A stretch of DNA of 64,000 nt, taken from positions 9,548,001-9,612,000 of the forward strand of contig OZ176050.1 of assembly GCA_964247055.1 (NCBI GenBank), in the 5' to 3' direction. Position numbers and translations under genes: made by a program. Below are positions 1-13,774 of this stretch, piece after piece. Positions within the stretch are counted from its first letter, which is position 1; every line of letters begins with the position of its first letter. Source of the stretch: Paragordius varius. Lineage: Eukaryota; Nematomorpha. The notes under the pieces were generated by a model. That model saw only the letters and a program-made list of their open reading frames with translations, searched no databases and was not told the origin of the DNA.

Positions 1-443
1 AAATACACATTAATATACAATTGAAATAGTTAGTTAAATATTTAATATAAAGCTCTGCAAAAATAAAGATGAGCTACAATAGTCCCTTACTTTTATCATT
101 ATTATCTAATAAATATACCTTTGCTACATAAATTTTTAATTACTTTTATATTATATTATTATAATTATTCTTTCTAAATCAACATAGTAATCTCTCAGCA
201 TATAAGTTCTTGTTTTCTTATAAACATATAAAACCTTATACCTGTATATATTTTATTGTTATATTTTTATTCCTAAATTTCATTATAAGAAAATATCATT
301 TAAGTAATAGATTTTCCAACCTAAGATATTGAATTATTTTCGGCGTATTCATTCTGGATCTATATTCCTTAACAAAATGTGATTTAAACCTTATGAATTA
401 AATTTAATAATTTTCATTATTCGATTCACTTGGCATTTAAAAC
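1..443. other. Upstream flank of the uif-like gene, nothing recognised
   Basis: AT-rich DNA with no coding exon, RNA gene or terminal-repeat element that I can support. It may hold 5' untranslated sequence or promoter of the uif-like gene, but no distinct TATA/initiator arrangement stands out from the general AT background. Confidence 0.4.
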
Positions 444-2241
444 ATGCATTTGTTAACACCTCGTGCAATTCTTTTATTAGTATTCTTACCCATAGTTGAG
501 GTAAAAGAATTTATATATGATTTATATGATACATATATCAAAACATAAATACTACCAAAAAATGATATTATATTCTAAACTGTCCTCCTTTTCATCTGAG
601 CATCCGCCAAAACAAAATAAGATTCTTTTGTGTTAAAGTTTTTTCTAAACTTTTAATAATTGGGTGTAGCTGCCTCTCTGTCCCATGTCTATACACAATT
701 TTCGTTTATATTGCTCCATTAACTTGCCCACTCAATAAAATTGTTTAAGCGTGCCCATATTTAAGATTTTAACCCTTGATCAGAGTCCATAAATATCTCC
801 ATTTTTCAATGTCCTATATTTCGTTTATTCATTTGTAACTACTTCTAAACCCATCCCCTTTAGTCATAATGTTAAAATCTAAAACTCTCAAAAAATCCAA
901 AATGGTAGCGACCTAAATACCTATCTGAAATATATTACATATTCATATAATTCTCATAGTCGAAAGTGATTGCCTCAACATTTCTACCTATACAGTCGTT
1001 CTTAATAGTTTATTCTACATTTTAACCTTATCTAACACATTACTAACTTTAATTTTGCTTTTTATTATTTAAATTAGTATATGTCCCAAAAGACTCAATA
1101 TACATAAAGTTCCCTTAATATATCTAATAATCAATGATAAATTATTACGCGTTTATTTTTGTTTTAATCACAAATCCCTCTTTAAAAATAATTTTATTAG
1201 GTTTATAGGACATACATTTTACTTTTAAAAATCGAATTTTTTTACCAAATATTTTTTCCTATTCCTTAAAAAATTTAAGCTAAAATAGCCCGAGCTCAGT
1301 GTCTAAATTTTATCCCACAACGTTTATATAAGTTTTAAAGTTTCACCACTGTTGAACATTCGTTTTAGTATTCTAACCGTTTTTCTGAACTATTCAAGGA
1401 TAATTAAGTTTTTTTATCAAAACATTCCCCATTTCACATTTAACATATTACCCCTTTTCATTATTTTCTTGATGCATTAAGCCTTTGTATTTGGTATCCG
1501 TCTATTTATTGGAGACTAAAATCAAAATGCTTCCAATAGTTTGTTATACATTTAGGGTCATTTGTATGAGTCCTTGAGCATCCTCAAATTTGTTAATTTT
1601 ATATAATCATATCTTCCGGCTAAATTTTAAGTGCGATAAAAATGGTGATCTAAATTAAAGTATTTGTAATATTTCAAATTACTTGGTTTAATTTTATGCC
1701 GGCTCATTGTCCAAAAGGTCTTGGTATATCATTCATACGGACCATATTTTTTACACCAATTCAAATCAGAATCTTCCTCTCATATATATGTAAAAAATCA
1801 TACTTTGTAGATTTACAACATTTCTCTTTCGTTAATTTAATTGTTCTGCCTCTTATATCCCAAAAAATAATCGAATTTAATTCTTAAAGGCCCTTTATAT
1901 AATATACAATTGACGAAAATAGGAATCAACTTTTTTAAATAAATTTAGCCAAAACTTCCAATTTATAAAAACTAAATCCGAAAATGTATTTTTTAAACTG
2001 CTGATATGCATTGGATAACCATTCCAGAAATATTAATATCAATAAATATTTTGAATAAAAAAATGTCAGTGAAAATCAATATATAATTACATTTAAAATC
2101 CATGGAAAAATGTCTCATCAACAAACATAAATCAATTATTATTATAATAATAATTGATCTCAAAATTATCATAATTTTTATATTTTATATAATTTTTATT
2201 TTAATTATAGGCAATCACGGAAAAGTTTGAATGCCTAAAAG
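444..2241 (+). CDS. uif: uif-like exons 1-2: signal peptide and link to the lectin domain
   Basis: Exon 1 is 444-500 and starts [19 protein letters not shown], a short basic start followed by a hydrophobic core, as in a cleavable signal peptide; its donor is GTAAAAG. Exon 2 is 2211-2241, with acceptor TTATAG and donor GTTAGT; it adds [10 protein letters not shown], whose cysteine is the usual cysteine just before a lectin fold. Exon 2 ends with one base of a glycine codon that is completed by exon 3. The first exon is small and lies in AT-rich DNA, but the hydrophobic content and exact phase match support it. A further 5' non-coding exon upstream cannot be excluded. Confidence 0.72.
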
Positions 2242-2775
2242 GTTAGTCAATTTTTTATTATATCATTACAACATTTTTTATTTATATAAATTTTTTATTT
2301 AGACATTCTCTTATTTTTTACCACATAATAGTGACTTTCTTCTTAAAATAATTTGATATAAAGGTGACATTTTATGCAAACGGTTAAATTTAAATTAACC
2401 ACGACCTTTTCTAACACTTTTCTCTTAGAAAATAATGTTATATATGTATTATTTATAATTGTATACTGAAATTTGACCTTTCACTCTCCTCTTGATTCCA
2501 TTTACAATTAATTTTTATTTAAATTTAATTTTATGAGATACAGGTAGAATGCAGGAAGTTTAATATATCCTCAATTATTTTTTTCTTGCAAATATTTTGG
2601 TCAGTGTTTTCATTCTTTTATAATAATAAATATATTTTGACATACTAAAAACGTAAAAATTTATATCGTTCTTGTTAAAAAAACAAAAAAAATGTTTTTT
2701 TTTTACCTTGTAATCGATGATACATTTTTGCATTTTTTTGAAATCATACTATAATAAAACAGAATAAATGATAAC

Positions 2776-2823
<48 letters not shown>

Positions 2824-4349
2824 ATATAGGTGAAGAAATAAATTTACGTTTTTTTACGCTTAAGGAATCGTTTTTCTTCTATTCGATCTGGATTTTTTGT
2901 TGCAACTACCTGTATATACAATTGTTTATTAATTTTTTTTATGTTAAATATTTATAAGACAAAAGTGCTGATTACTTAATTTATAGAATAAAAAAATTAA
3001 ATTTAATTAATTTTTAAGATAGAGAAGATACGATATTAACAGTTGATCTCCCATAAATGTTAGTAGAGTACTAGGTAATCTCTAATTAAATAATAAAACT
3101 GATTAAAATTCCTATTGCTGTAAATATTGAGTTTGCATAATTAAGATATGATATTGTCAAAGTTTAAACGTCGACTAACTGTAGCTAACTTTAAGTAACA
3201 ATTCTAAAACTAAAAATTAATATATAAAATAGGTTTTTATTTTTCCTAACAAAAAATTTGCTTATGACTGTTGCCTATCGAATGACCGATTCATTACTTA
3301 TTGGATAAAATAGTAATGTTTTGTCCATAAGTTATATAATATTAAAATTTAAATACCTCAGAATATGAAAAAACTCGTATTATGATAGATTTTTACATTA
3401 TGTACTTTTTTTTATTAATTAAACAGAAAAACGCTGTATAATGATAATATATTATCATATAAATCTTAATATATTATAAAACATGAATATAATTAACCTT
3501 TAATTGATTCCTTATTCTTCGCCTTAACGAAAATAAAATAAAAATCTCTGATAAACCATCAAAACATTTTAGCTTGCGCGAACATAGACACACAAATAAT
3601 GTCTGACATCTCTAAGTTACGCTCATTTTTTGGCTATTTATTTAAGTCAAATTGAATATTAATTTCTGACTACTTTCCCAGAATATTTACATTTAATATA
3701 CACACTGGACGAATCGGGGTTTTAAAAAGTCTGATAAAATATATATATTCTGATGAAAAAAATAGTATGGGAAATCATATGATACTTTTGGTTTTTGGTC
3801 TTCTTTCATGGTAGCTCCATATCAAAAAAAATCTCAAAATTTAGATCGCGTGATAACTATTTTTAACATATACCGGATTATGAGATCAATATAAGTTATT
3901 CAAAAGGTGCAAACTTTGCTTAAACAATAAAATTTGGCAAAATTTCGATGAAACGTATTTTATAGTATTTTTAAACATGATGAAAACTGTGTAAAATTAG
4001 TGTAAAATAACGCTTTATCTATCTAATTTGATAATGCTTAACATTTCTATCATTTCTAAATATTAGTCAAAAGATTAATTCGCCAATTTCTGTAAAATTA
4101 AAATTGTTTTTAAAAAAAGTTTAATTTTATATAAAAAATGTTTTGGCTTAAGTTATTTCATACTATAGTTGGGCAATTTGCAACACACTAGCGTATGGAA
4201 AAAGAAAGGAATAAATTGTTGACAATGACAATAACACGGGGTGCACCCCTTTTTACAATTGGTGAACCAATTGTCAGAGTACCGTGAGCTATATAAGTAT
4301 TTGAAAAACCTTTTAAAATTTTTCTAATAAAATATTTATGATTGCAAAT

Positions 4350-4388
<39 letters not shown>

Positions 4389-7300
4389 TACTATTATGAT
4401 AAATTTTTTACTGTAGGTTAGTGTTATTAAATTATTATATTAGAAATAAAAAGGAATTAAAAAAAAATACCGTACATAACCTGCGCTTTGGAAAGGACAT
4501 TATTGTTTGATTTTTGGAACAGAGGTTTGATATTAATAGAGTTGTTGATAAGTGACAATAGTTTTAATTAAATGAAACGTTAACGACAAAAAACAATTAT
4601 GATTTAACCGAGCAGACGATAACCCAAATAAAATTTATAAGAATATATGATTAAAAGATTATTAAAAATATAATTTAATAGAAAAGGGTACTTATCTTTG
4701 ATTTTCCTGTGGCATAGGTACTGTTCCCCTAAACAACTGAAGTTTTACCAGTGACTCAACTTTTATTATAAAAGAATATTCATTTCCGAGTATCGAAAAA
4801 CTTCATCAGGGTAATAAGCCTCTTTGGATTGCACTCTTTACAAATAAGGAATCATCCATATCCCTAAAGTATAAATATATAATATGTATTTGATGGTTCT
4901 GGTGTGTTCTTCTAATATCCAAAAGGCAGACGATTTCGACCGAATCGCGAAAAGCCCAAAATGATAAATTGGTAAAGCATACCTTACTTTTTTTAAAAGC
5001 ATATGAAATCACCACATGGTTTAAAAAGGAATGTATATCGGAATAAATTGTTTATTCAACATTTTGTTGTTTTCCCTACACTACTGTTATGCAAATTGCC
5101 TTACTATAGTGCAAGTAAGCAACCATTGAAATGCATACTGTATATCGGCTGTATAAGATTCTGACCCAACATGAGCAGTTAAATCATATAATTTTACCAT
5201 TTTAAAAACTCTTTACATCTCTACTAACTATAAATTTTTACTTTTTTTATATTTATATTGAAAATTAATACATTAAAATATTTTTTGTTTAAAGTTTAGT
5301 GTACCATAAAAGTTATTTTTATGATATTTATCATGTCAATATTTACATGGATTTTTAATTGTTAACATCCTGGTAGATGAATTGGATTCATTTGGATTAC
5401 ATTACATTACAATTAATTAACTTATGAGTATTACTAATTACAATACTTTTTACGGTATATCATATAGTAGATTAATTATTTATTTTTTATTTCCTTGTAT
5501 AATAAATGAATAATAATATTTTAAAATAAAATTTTTATATTTTAGACAAAATTTCCTCGAGAAATGATAGATAGACTATGTATCAGATGAAATATACACC
5601 GTTTCAAATATTAATATCTTATTAACTCTTCTTCTTTTAAACAGTAATTTTCGATTAATTGAAATTATTTAACAGCAATCGAATTGATTTAAAACAATTT
5701 TTCGATTGTTACAAGTTATCTTCTAAAAATAAAATATACGAAATTAGAAATGAACTAAAAAAAACTTATTCGTAATGTTATTAAGAAAAAAGTGTTTAAT
5801 TAAAAGTAAAAATTAGGATATTTATTTGAGGGATTTGAACCTAAACCATATCAACCTAAAACCCAGAACAATTTAGTTCTTAAACTGGTGGTTTTAACTT
5901 TTTAAGCCATTTGGTTGCAGTTTTAAAGCAAAAAATATTCAAAGATTAAATTTAAAAAATATCCGACCGAAATGGTAAATTTAATCAATATTTAGAGAAT
6001 GATTAAAAATAATCCTTATAGCTCATTTAATTATTATATTTATTTACATCATATTACATCATATTTTTGCATTATTTAATTTATCTAATAAATTTTACTT
6101 GATTCAATATGTATATTTCTTTTTATAAAAAAATAAAGGTATTTTTGGCTTAGGAAAGCGTCAGGTTTTGCCTAGAGTTTACTTTAAAAAAATTGAAAAT
6201 TGTTTGTCATTTCATTAAAATATAGTTTGAAGTCAAATATATGAAAAAGAAGCGTGTTACAGAGTATTCCAATTTTAAGGAACCGATTTTGGTTCAAAAA
6301 ACACCCTATTTTTTTTTAAAAAAATAGAAAGTCATTCTGGTTCATTTCGAAATTTCGAAAACCGGTCCGGTTTGTGTTCAAACCGTACAGGAACCACCCT
6401 GGATTTCAATTTATAGCCAGGATATAGGATATATATGGACCATTCCTCAATTTTATAGTGCTCTTATAACCATCGTCATTTAAACACTTAATGCTACCAT
6501 ATATTTTTTCGTTTTTACGGATAAATGTGATTAAACTGATCGGATACTCAGCTATAACTCTATTTTTTCTCTAGTAAATGATGATTATTAATTAGCATCA
6601 GAAATAAGTGTTTAGTGTATAAATAATCAACCATTTTTGTTCAGTGGGCCCAAATTTATTTTTTCCGCTTTTAACCCAATCTAATAACTAAGCCTTAGCC
6701 CGTAACACAAATTCATAATTTTTTATATTTATGATTTGATAGGTTGGAATTCGTATCAATCCACATGCTATCGCCTATTCCAAGTTTCTATGTCATTCCA
6801 TGCTGCTCAACAAACTTGTGAAAGGTAAGGACACATTTTGATTTGAATCTTTAATTTATTGAAAATCTGTGAAATAAAATATAATTATAGTTTTTTATAA
6901 ACTGCAGATATCAATTTAACCAACCTTTTTATTTTAGCTTTTGGACAATATTTTATATAAGTGTTTTGTTTTTATTATATTCACTAATTGTTTAATTCCA
7001 TGGTGGTTTATATGGCATTTGTAACATTCTAATATCTACGCAATCGACAAAATTATTTTCAAATCTTATATTTAGCAAATTAATCAATCAAAAAATATTA
7101 AAATGCGTAACAATTAGAAATCTTTGAGATCAGACCCAATCCCTATTTAAAAAAATTATTTTTATTTTGTATGAAACAAGTTACTTGAGCCATATTTCAG
7201 CCCGGTTTTTCCCTTACCAAACTTTCAAATAACGCAATCATACTAAAAGTTAAACATTTTTCGCCAATATTTATAACATTATTTACCATGTACTTACTTG

Positions 7301-10300
7301 TCCATAACTCATATATATTAGCATCCTTGTAATTGATTTTAATTAAAGGCCAGAAACTCTGGTATTAATTGATTTTAATTATTGTCTAGAAACTCTGCTA
7401 TTAATATTTTATAAGCTTCTAGCCAATTTTTTTAAAGTATATATCAACCCCTGTGTATTATTATATTTGTGGCAAAAAACGATAATATACCATTTTTTCA
7501 AATTTATCCTTAAACAATTCTAATTCACCCTAAAAATAAATTTTGAGTTTTCGGGCTAATATAACTCATCATTATACGAATTATATCTTTATGCCATAGT
7601 TTATTATTTTTCAGTATTATTTTTATTTTAAACCAGAATTTATTTTTAAAAATATAAAAAAAATATAGATAATTTTAATTTTAAAAACGATAATATATTT
7701 TAGGGTGAATTTGAATTGCTTAAGGGTGAATTTATATTGTTCATGGGTGAATTAGAATTGTTCAAGGGTCAATTTGAACTGTAAATGGTATACTACAGTA
7801 TATGTATTGATTAGACTCAAACTACCAGGCTTTCCAGCTCTTTATAAACTGAGATTGCATCTGGCTATTATATAATATTAAAACTATAGTACATACATGA
7901 AGCATAGATGCAAAATCCCTTATACCATTTTCAAAAACTTCCATAAATTCAAAAAAATGACATACAGTTGTTTTTTATAAAATCTGATTTGTAAAAATTT
8001 TATAAATTTAAAAATACAGCCTAACTTTTTTTGGGCTCATTTTCTAAAAATTGATCCCTTTTTATCTCTTTTAATTTGATATTAAACACCGAAATATTTG
8101 AAATTTTTATTTTGAAATTATGTGTTTTTTTACCTTTAGCTTTATTCGTCTGCCAAAATACTATAACATTTAGCTATTTATTCTCTATTAAATATTTAAT
8201 TTTTCACAATTAAATTTTCACGAGTTTTAAGTGACGATCAAGTAAAATAATCTTTAAATTTTTAGATAAATTTATAATTTAGAAAATGTAACCATTTAAA
8301 TTCAATAATAAACAACTCATCTAATAGGTATTGCAAAGGTTTTCCAATTATATGATATATCTAACTAACATTTTCAAATAAAATAAACAAAATTTATCAT
8401 TTTGCAAAAAATATATAATTTAATTTTAATTTGTCATTTTTAATCACATTTTATACATTATGTTTGTTAATCTTAGAATATTTTAATATTGTTTATCAAT
8501 TGTTATATTTAGCCTTGGTGGAGTGGCAAAAGCATTGAATGTGCTTTTTACCTCATAGTTTTAAAGGCAATTTTACACAAAAGTTTAATAGTTGACCATG
8601 TATCTTAATTTATTACATGACTTTGGTATATAACATCGCCCGCCCAAATTTTGTTGATTTGAATTATTATATTAGTATATTACGAATAAAGTAATCTTTT
8701 ATTTTAGCTTTGGTGCTCATTTGATCAAAATAACCGACACTGATTTAAACACTGTAATTGGGTACAATACAAAAGAATCATATAAAGACATAGATATATG
8801 GATTGGTGAGTATTATAATATTTAATATATTTATAACTTAATAATTTATTCCACACTAATATACCTCCGCCGACACGCATTTATTTTATAATAATGAATT
8901 CCTGTTTGTCATACTTCAAAAGTTTTTAGGAACGTTAATCGGAAAAAATTCAGTCATACGCAATATAACCAAAATCGTTACTCTCTGTAATATTTACCAC
9001 TTCATTCTTTATCATCCTTTTTTTGTCTCACGGCTTAGTAAAAAAAACTATTATGAAAATTTGTGCTAAAATATGATTTCAACATATCTAACGAGAAAAT
9101 TTTTTATTTTTTACCGGCAATCTAAAATCTAAATTATGCCACCCAAATTTAATTGAAACATACAACTTTCACAAAAATTATCGAAAACTTGCTGTTAAAA
9201 TAATATACAGTCATGTATCCTTTATTTTATCAAAAATTTATTTTTTTCGTTAAATGGGCATAAATATTTGGTAAAGAATGAAAAAAAAACAAGAGCTCTA
9301 TGGTAATTCCTAAAATATTTATACCCATTTAATGAAAAAAAAAATTTTGATAAAATAAAGGATATATGACTGTATATTTAAAATTATTACCATTCCATAT
9401 TTTAATATGCCAATATTTTTATGGATTTTTCAAAAATCTAAAAATTGTTTTAAAAAATCGATTTTATCCTGCGCCTAAAAGCTTATAGAATGCATCATTA
9501 AATTTGGCCCATTATCATAGGGGTAGAAAACTTAAGGTATGGAAGTATTAAATTTCATTTTTTTGAATTGGATAACATAAGCTTTGTTAATTTTTTGACT
9601 GCAACAAATCTATGTTTATACCATTTAGATAAGGTGCTTATAATGTTAAAAAAGGTAAAACACATAAAGCACCTGAAATATAAATAAATGATTGCGCAGA
9701 TTTTATTTTGAGGTAGAGTAAGTCGTAAATTTGGTAGGTTGACCGCTTATTGCTCAAAATATTATATTGTAATTAAATATACAAAAAACCATTCATTTAA
9801 ATTTTATACGTGTTAGACATTAAAAATAATATTTTTTGGAGTTCAGGCGCCTACGCATTCCTAGAAAATTCTACTGCAAGTCACTACCCAAACAATTACC
9901 ATTATAAATGGACGGACGGAGAACCATTTTCCGAATATGCCGGTATATGGGGTATGGGTCAACCCAATCTTGTTGACGGGCAATGCGTTAGTCTACGAAG
10001 TCAATCGGCTACACCTCTTATCCTTCATGACCTCATAACGAATTCATTGGCTGTTAATCAGCCCAATTTTTTAAAGCGCACTCAAAATGATACATTAAGT
10101 AGCTTGTACGAGGAGGAGGAGCAAGGACTTAAATTTGAATGGTTCAATAATCAATGTGATGCTTTAAAACCGTTTGTTTGTCAACTCCCTGCTTGCTTAA
10201 ATGGTATACTTATATTTAATCTTAAATATACTTGGATATTACATTTATGTTAATAGAGGTGCAGCTATTAAATTCAATTTTGAAGTGACAATTTTAAATT

Positions 10301-13300
10301 TTCATATAATTAATAAATGTATCATTATCGATTTAGTTGGTTTTTATAAAAACAAGAACGAAAAAGGATCCCTATTTATAAAAAAACAAATTAATTTTTT
10401 TATAAATGTATTCTATACATTCGTCACATAATTTTATCGTCCAAAATTATTTAATGTCAAATATGCTTTTATTTGTAGGCCAATTTCAATGTACCAATGG
10501 GAAATGTATCAAAATGGCTTGGAAATGCGATGGGGAAGACAATTGTCATGATAATTCAGATGAATTAGATTGCCCTAGTAAATTTTATTTAATTGACAAA
10601 ATTAAAATAATTATTCAATAGGCATATATCATAAATACTTAATTATAATTTTATATACAGCCCTAAACTCGTATTATTTGGAGGGAACATCAGGCCAAAT
10701 CCAAACACCTCGTTTTCCGTCGAATTATCCCCCGAATTCTGTTAGTAGATGGTTGTTAGAAGCCCCAATCGGAAGTCAAATAGAATTGCATGTAAATTTT
10801 AAATCAAAACTCTTGTATGAATCGAATGATCATAAATAAGTTTTAATAATATTTTTAGCGTTTGGTTGTCGGATATTTTAAGTTATATGTCTGTGATTTG
10901 ATCTTGCTACTCAAAATAGTAATGTCAAGTTTTTTATTGAGTACCCCTAGTTTTATTTCACCTCTAAATTTATTCAAGCTAATTAAAATGTGTTAACTAA
11001 TAAATTTTACCTTAAAGAATAAAAACTCTAATTTTTTTAAATTCAAATACAGTAAAATACATGGATCCGGTAAGTTTTTAAAATAATATATGTATATACA
11101 ACAATAATTTAAAAAATATTTTTTTTTCAAAAATATTGAGGGAAATGGTCAGAAACTGTTATAATGACAGACTTGAATGTTTCACCATTTTTTTGCCAAA
11201 GGTTTCAAATATAATTAAATTAATTCCATGTTTTAGTTTACAGTGTTTAAAACCGAAGATGCCGATATTGTTGATATATATGTGGGAGGTAAGACCAAAG
11301 CCAAAAGTGTATACTATACATCCCTGAGTGGAAATGGTCGGACATTGGATAGATCTCAATTAGGACACAACAAATTTACATTACATCGCAACGCCTACAA
11401 TGAAAGTATAAAACAGGATATTGCGACAAACAAACTCCAAAATGCCCAACAACTAACCATACTTAGCCCAAATCACTTTATGATCATTATATTTACTTCA
11501 GATTCTTATCGGGAAGAGCGTGGATTTTCCGCGAAATGGAATGCAAGTAATACTCTAAAAATAATATAACTAATTTTTGGCAAGGCCCATTAATAAAATA
11601 CTTGGTACGAATATATATAAAATGGACACGAAAACTATCTTTTGTCGATTTTTACACTCTTTTTTAAATTAACTATTTTTTAATTTATATTTATCGCAAG
11701 ATAAATGTTGAAAGTTGACAAGTTACATTAAATTTATATTTTGATATTAATCTTCATTGTCAGGGACTGATATGAAACGATGTGGCGGAACTTACGAAGT
11801 TTCAGATATATTGCAAACTCTAAATTCTCCTAATTACCCATCATCGTATAATTTAGCCCAAGAATGCAATTATATTTTTACTGCTTCACCTGGTTCACAA
11901 ATAACGTTTGAGGTATAAAAATAATATTTTTACACGTTTATGAAAATATATTTAACGTTTTTATCGATACATATCTGGGTATAATCTTTATCTAATGAGA
12001 TAAGATCATAGTTTAAAATGTAACCGTTTTAGTTCCGTATATTTCTGTAATAAATACCAAGATATATTATTTAGCCAACCAAATAAGACAAAAATAAAAA
12101 ATTTATCTTTTTTTATTTTCCATATTATTTTATTAATTTTTTAACAAAAAAGTTCAAAATGGGTCATGGTGCGGATAATAATGAGCCATGTTTTTTTTTC
12201 GGGTTAATTATATCCACACTATAGATTAGGATATCCCTGTATATTCACTTTAAAGAAGTGTTTCCGTAAATGTTTAAAATATTTAAAAAATATTATAAAA
12301 AAGATTTATTTCTACTTACTAATTAAAAAATTACGCTTTAAAGTTGTACATTTAAATATTATTTTATTATGTAAAAATAGGTGGAAAAATTTTACCTTAA
12401 ACCCAACGATATACTCATTATCCGTGATACAGCTATTAAGTCTCATCCCACCATATATGCATCTACAAACAGTAGCCTGATCTCATTCTATCAATCAGAC
12501 CTAATCGCTATAAATACCATGCCCTTAACCATAACCACAAGTTCCAATAAAGCAGCCATATATTTTTTGAGTTCCCTCAATCCAAGTCCGAAAAATCAAA
12601 TTACATATCTACTTAACCCTGGACCAACATTTTCTCCGGTCTTCCAAATTAACTATTTGGCAGGTAGGGTTTTTTAAATCTTTAAAGTATTATAGGACAT
12701 ATAATTAATTTTTTAGGATTATATATCTATTTTTTGTAAATTTGTGTATAATTTTAACGTATTTATTTAGGATGTGGTCATCACATAATCAAAGATTCAG
12801 GTTATTTAACGAGTCCAGGATTCGGTGTTACTACTTATCCTTTAAACGTTCAATGTGAATGGCTCATTGAAGCTTTGAAAGATAAACCATTTACCATTAT
12901 TATACATATGGCCAATATTAATCCCGATGGTGATTATTTACAGGTTATTTAATTTTTTAAAATTATTTATATAATGTTTAAAAAAATAAATTAAAAGTTT
13001 TATTAATCATTCAATTTTCTGTTGTATAGATCGAAGAATATTTGGAGAATTACACGCAAAATCGTATGAAAAAACGCATAGAATCAGAAATTAAGCATTC
13101 AACCAAAGTACGGATAGCGACTGGAAAAGCACAACTCCGATTCGTAACAAATGAGTATGGTGTTAACAAGGGTTGGAACCTAACATTTTCTATTGGTACA
13201 TACAACTTTTTTATAATATTTATTCGTAACAATTGGATAAGTTTTAACTATAGGGTTGAAATAAAAAGTACCTTTACAATATTATACCTTTTTCGAATTC

Positions 13301-13737
13301 CATATGGATCAAGCTAATTTTTATGAAAATATAACTACCGTACTTTTTCATTGTGCTTTCAGAACAAAACATAACAAATAAAATATCAATTTAAAACTAG
13401 AAACGTACCACTATGTATATTACTATCATACAGGATTAAATTTATAATCATTTTGTTAGTTTAAATTATAAATCCATACATATTTGTTTTTGGTAAATTA
13501 ATTATTTTTATTTGATGTGAACAGATTGTCCCCCTCTTACAATTCCAAATCATGTGCAAATCTTAGAGATGCAAGGTGGAGATCATGAATTCGGATCCTA
13601 CAAAAAACTTAAGTGTGAATCCAATTATGAATTCATCACGCAAGAAAAATCACCCATTGAAACAGTTTGTGGGAATGATGGGAAATGGTCTGTTCCTAAT
13701 ATCCCTGAATGTGGACGTATGACATAATTTAATTCTA

Positions 13738-13774
<37 letters not shown>

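Larger units (their letters stand above)
2242..6742. other. uif: Intron 2 of the uif-like gene (4.5 kb)
   Basis: The longest intron. It holds two AT microsatellites (about 2779-2821 and 4352-4382), a decayed tRNA-like stretch near 5.8-5.93 kb, and a region at 6.26-6.40 kb with the hAT-like ends CAGAGTATTCC and GGAACCACCCTG but no target duplication. A lone MITE-type end (TAGCGTATGG) occurs near 4192. No exon in phase with exons 2 and 3 was found. Confidence 0.5.

Noticed and set aside
1696-1887. 63-codon open frame in intron 1
   Set aside because: No motif, no splice fit with exon 1 or 2.
6261-6401. Possible hAT-type MITE with ends CAGAGTATTCC and GGAACCACCCTG
   Set aside because: The ends match only loosely and the flanks (GCGTGTTA and GATTTCAA) are not an 8-bp duplication.
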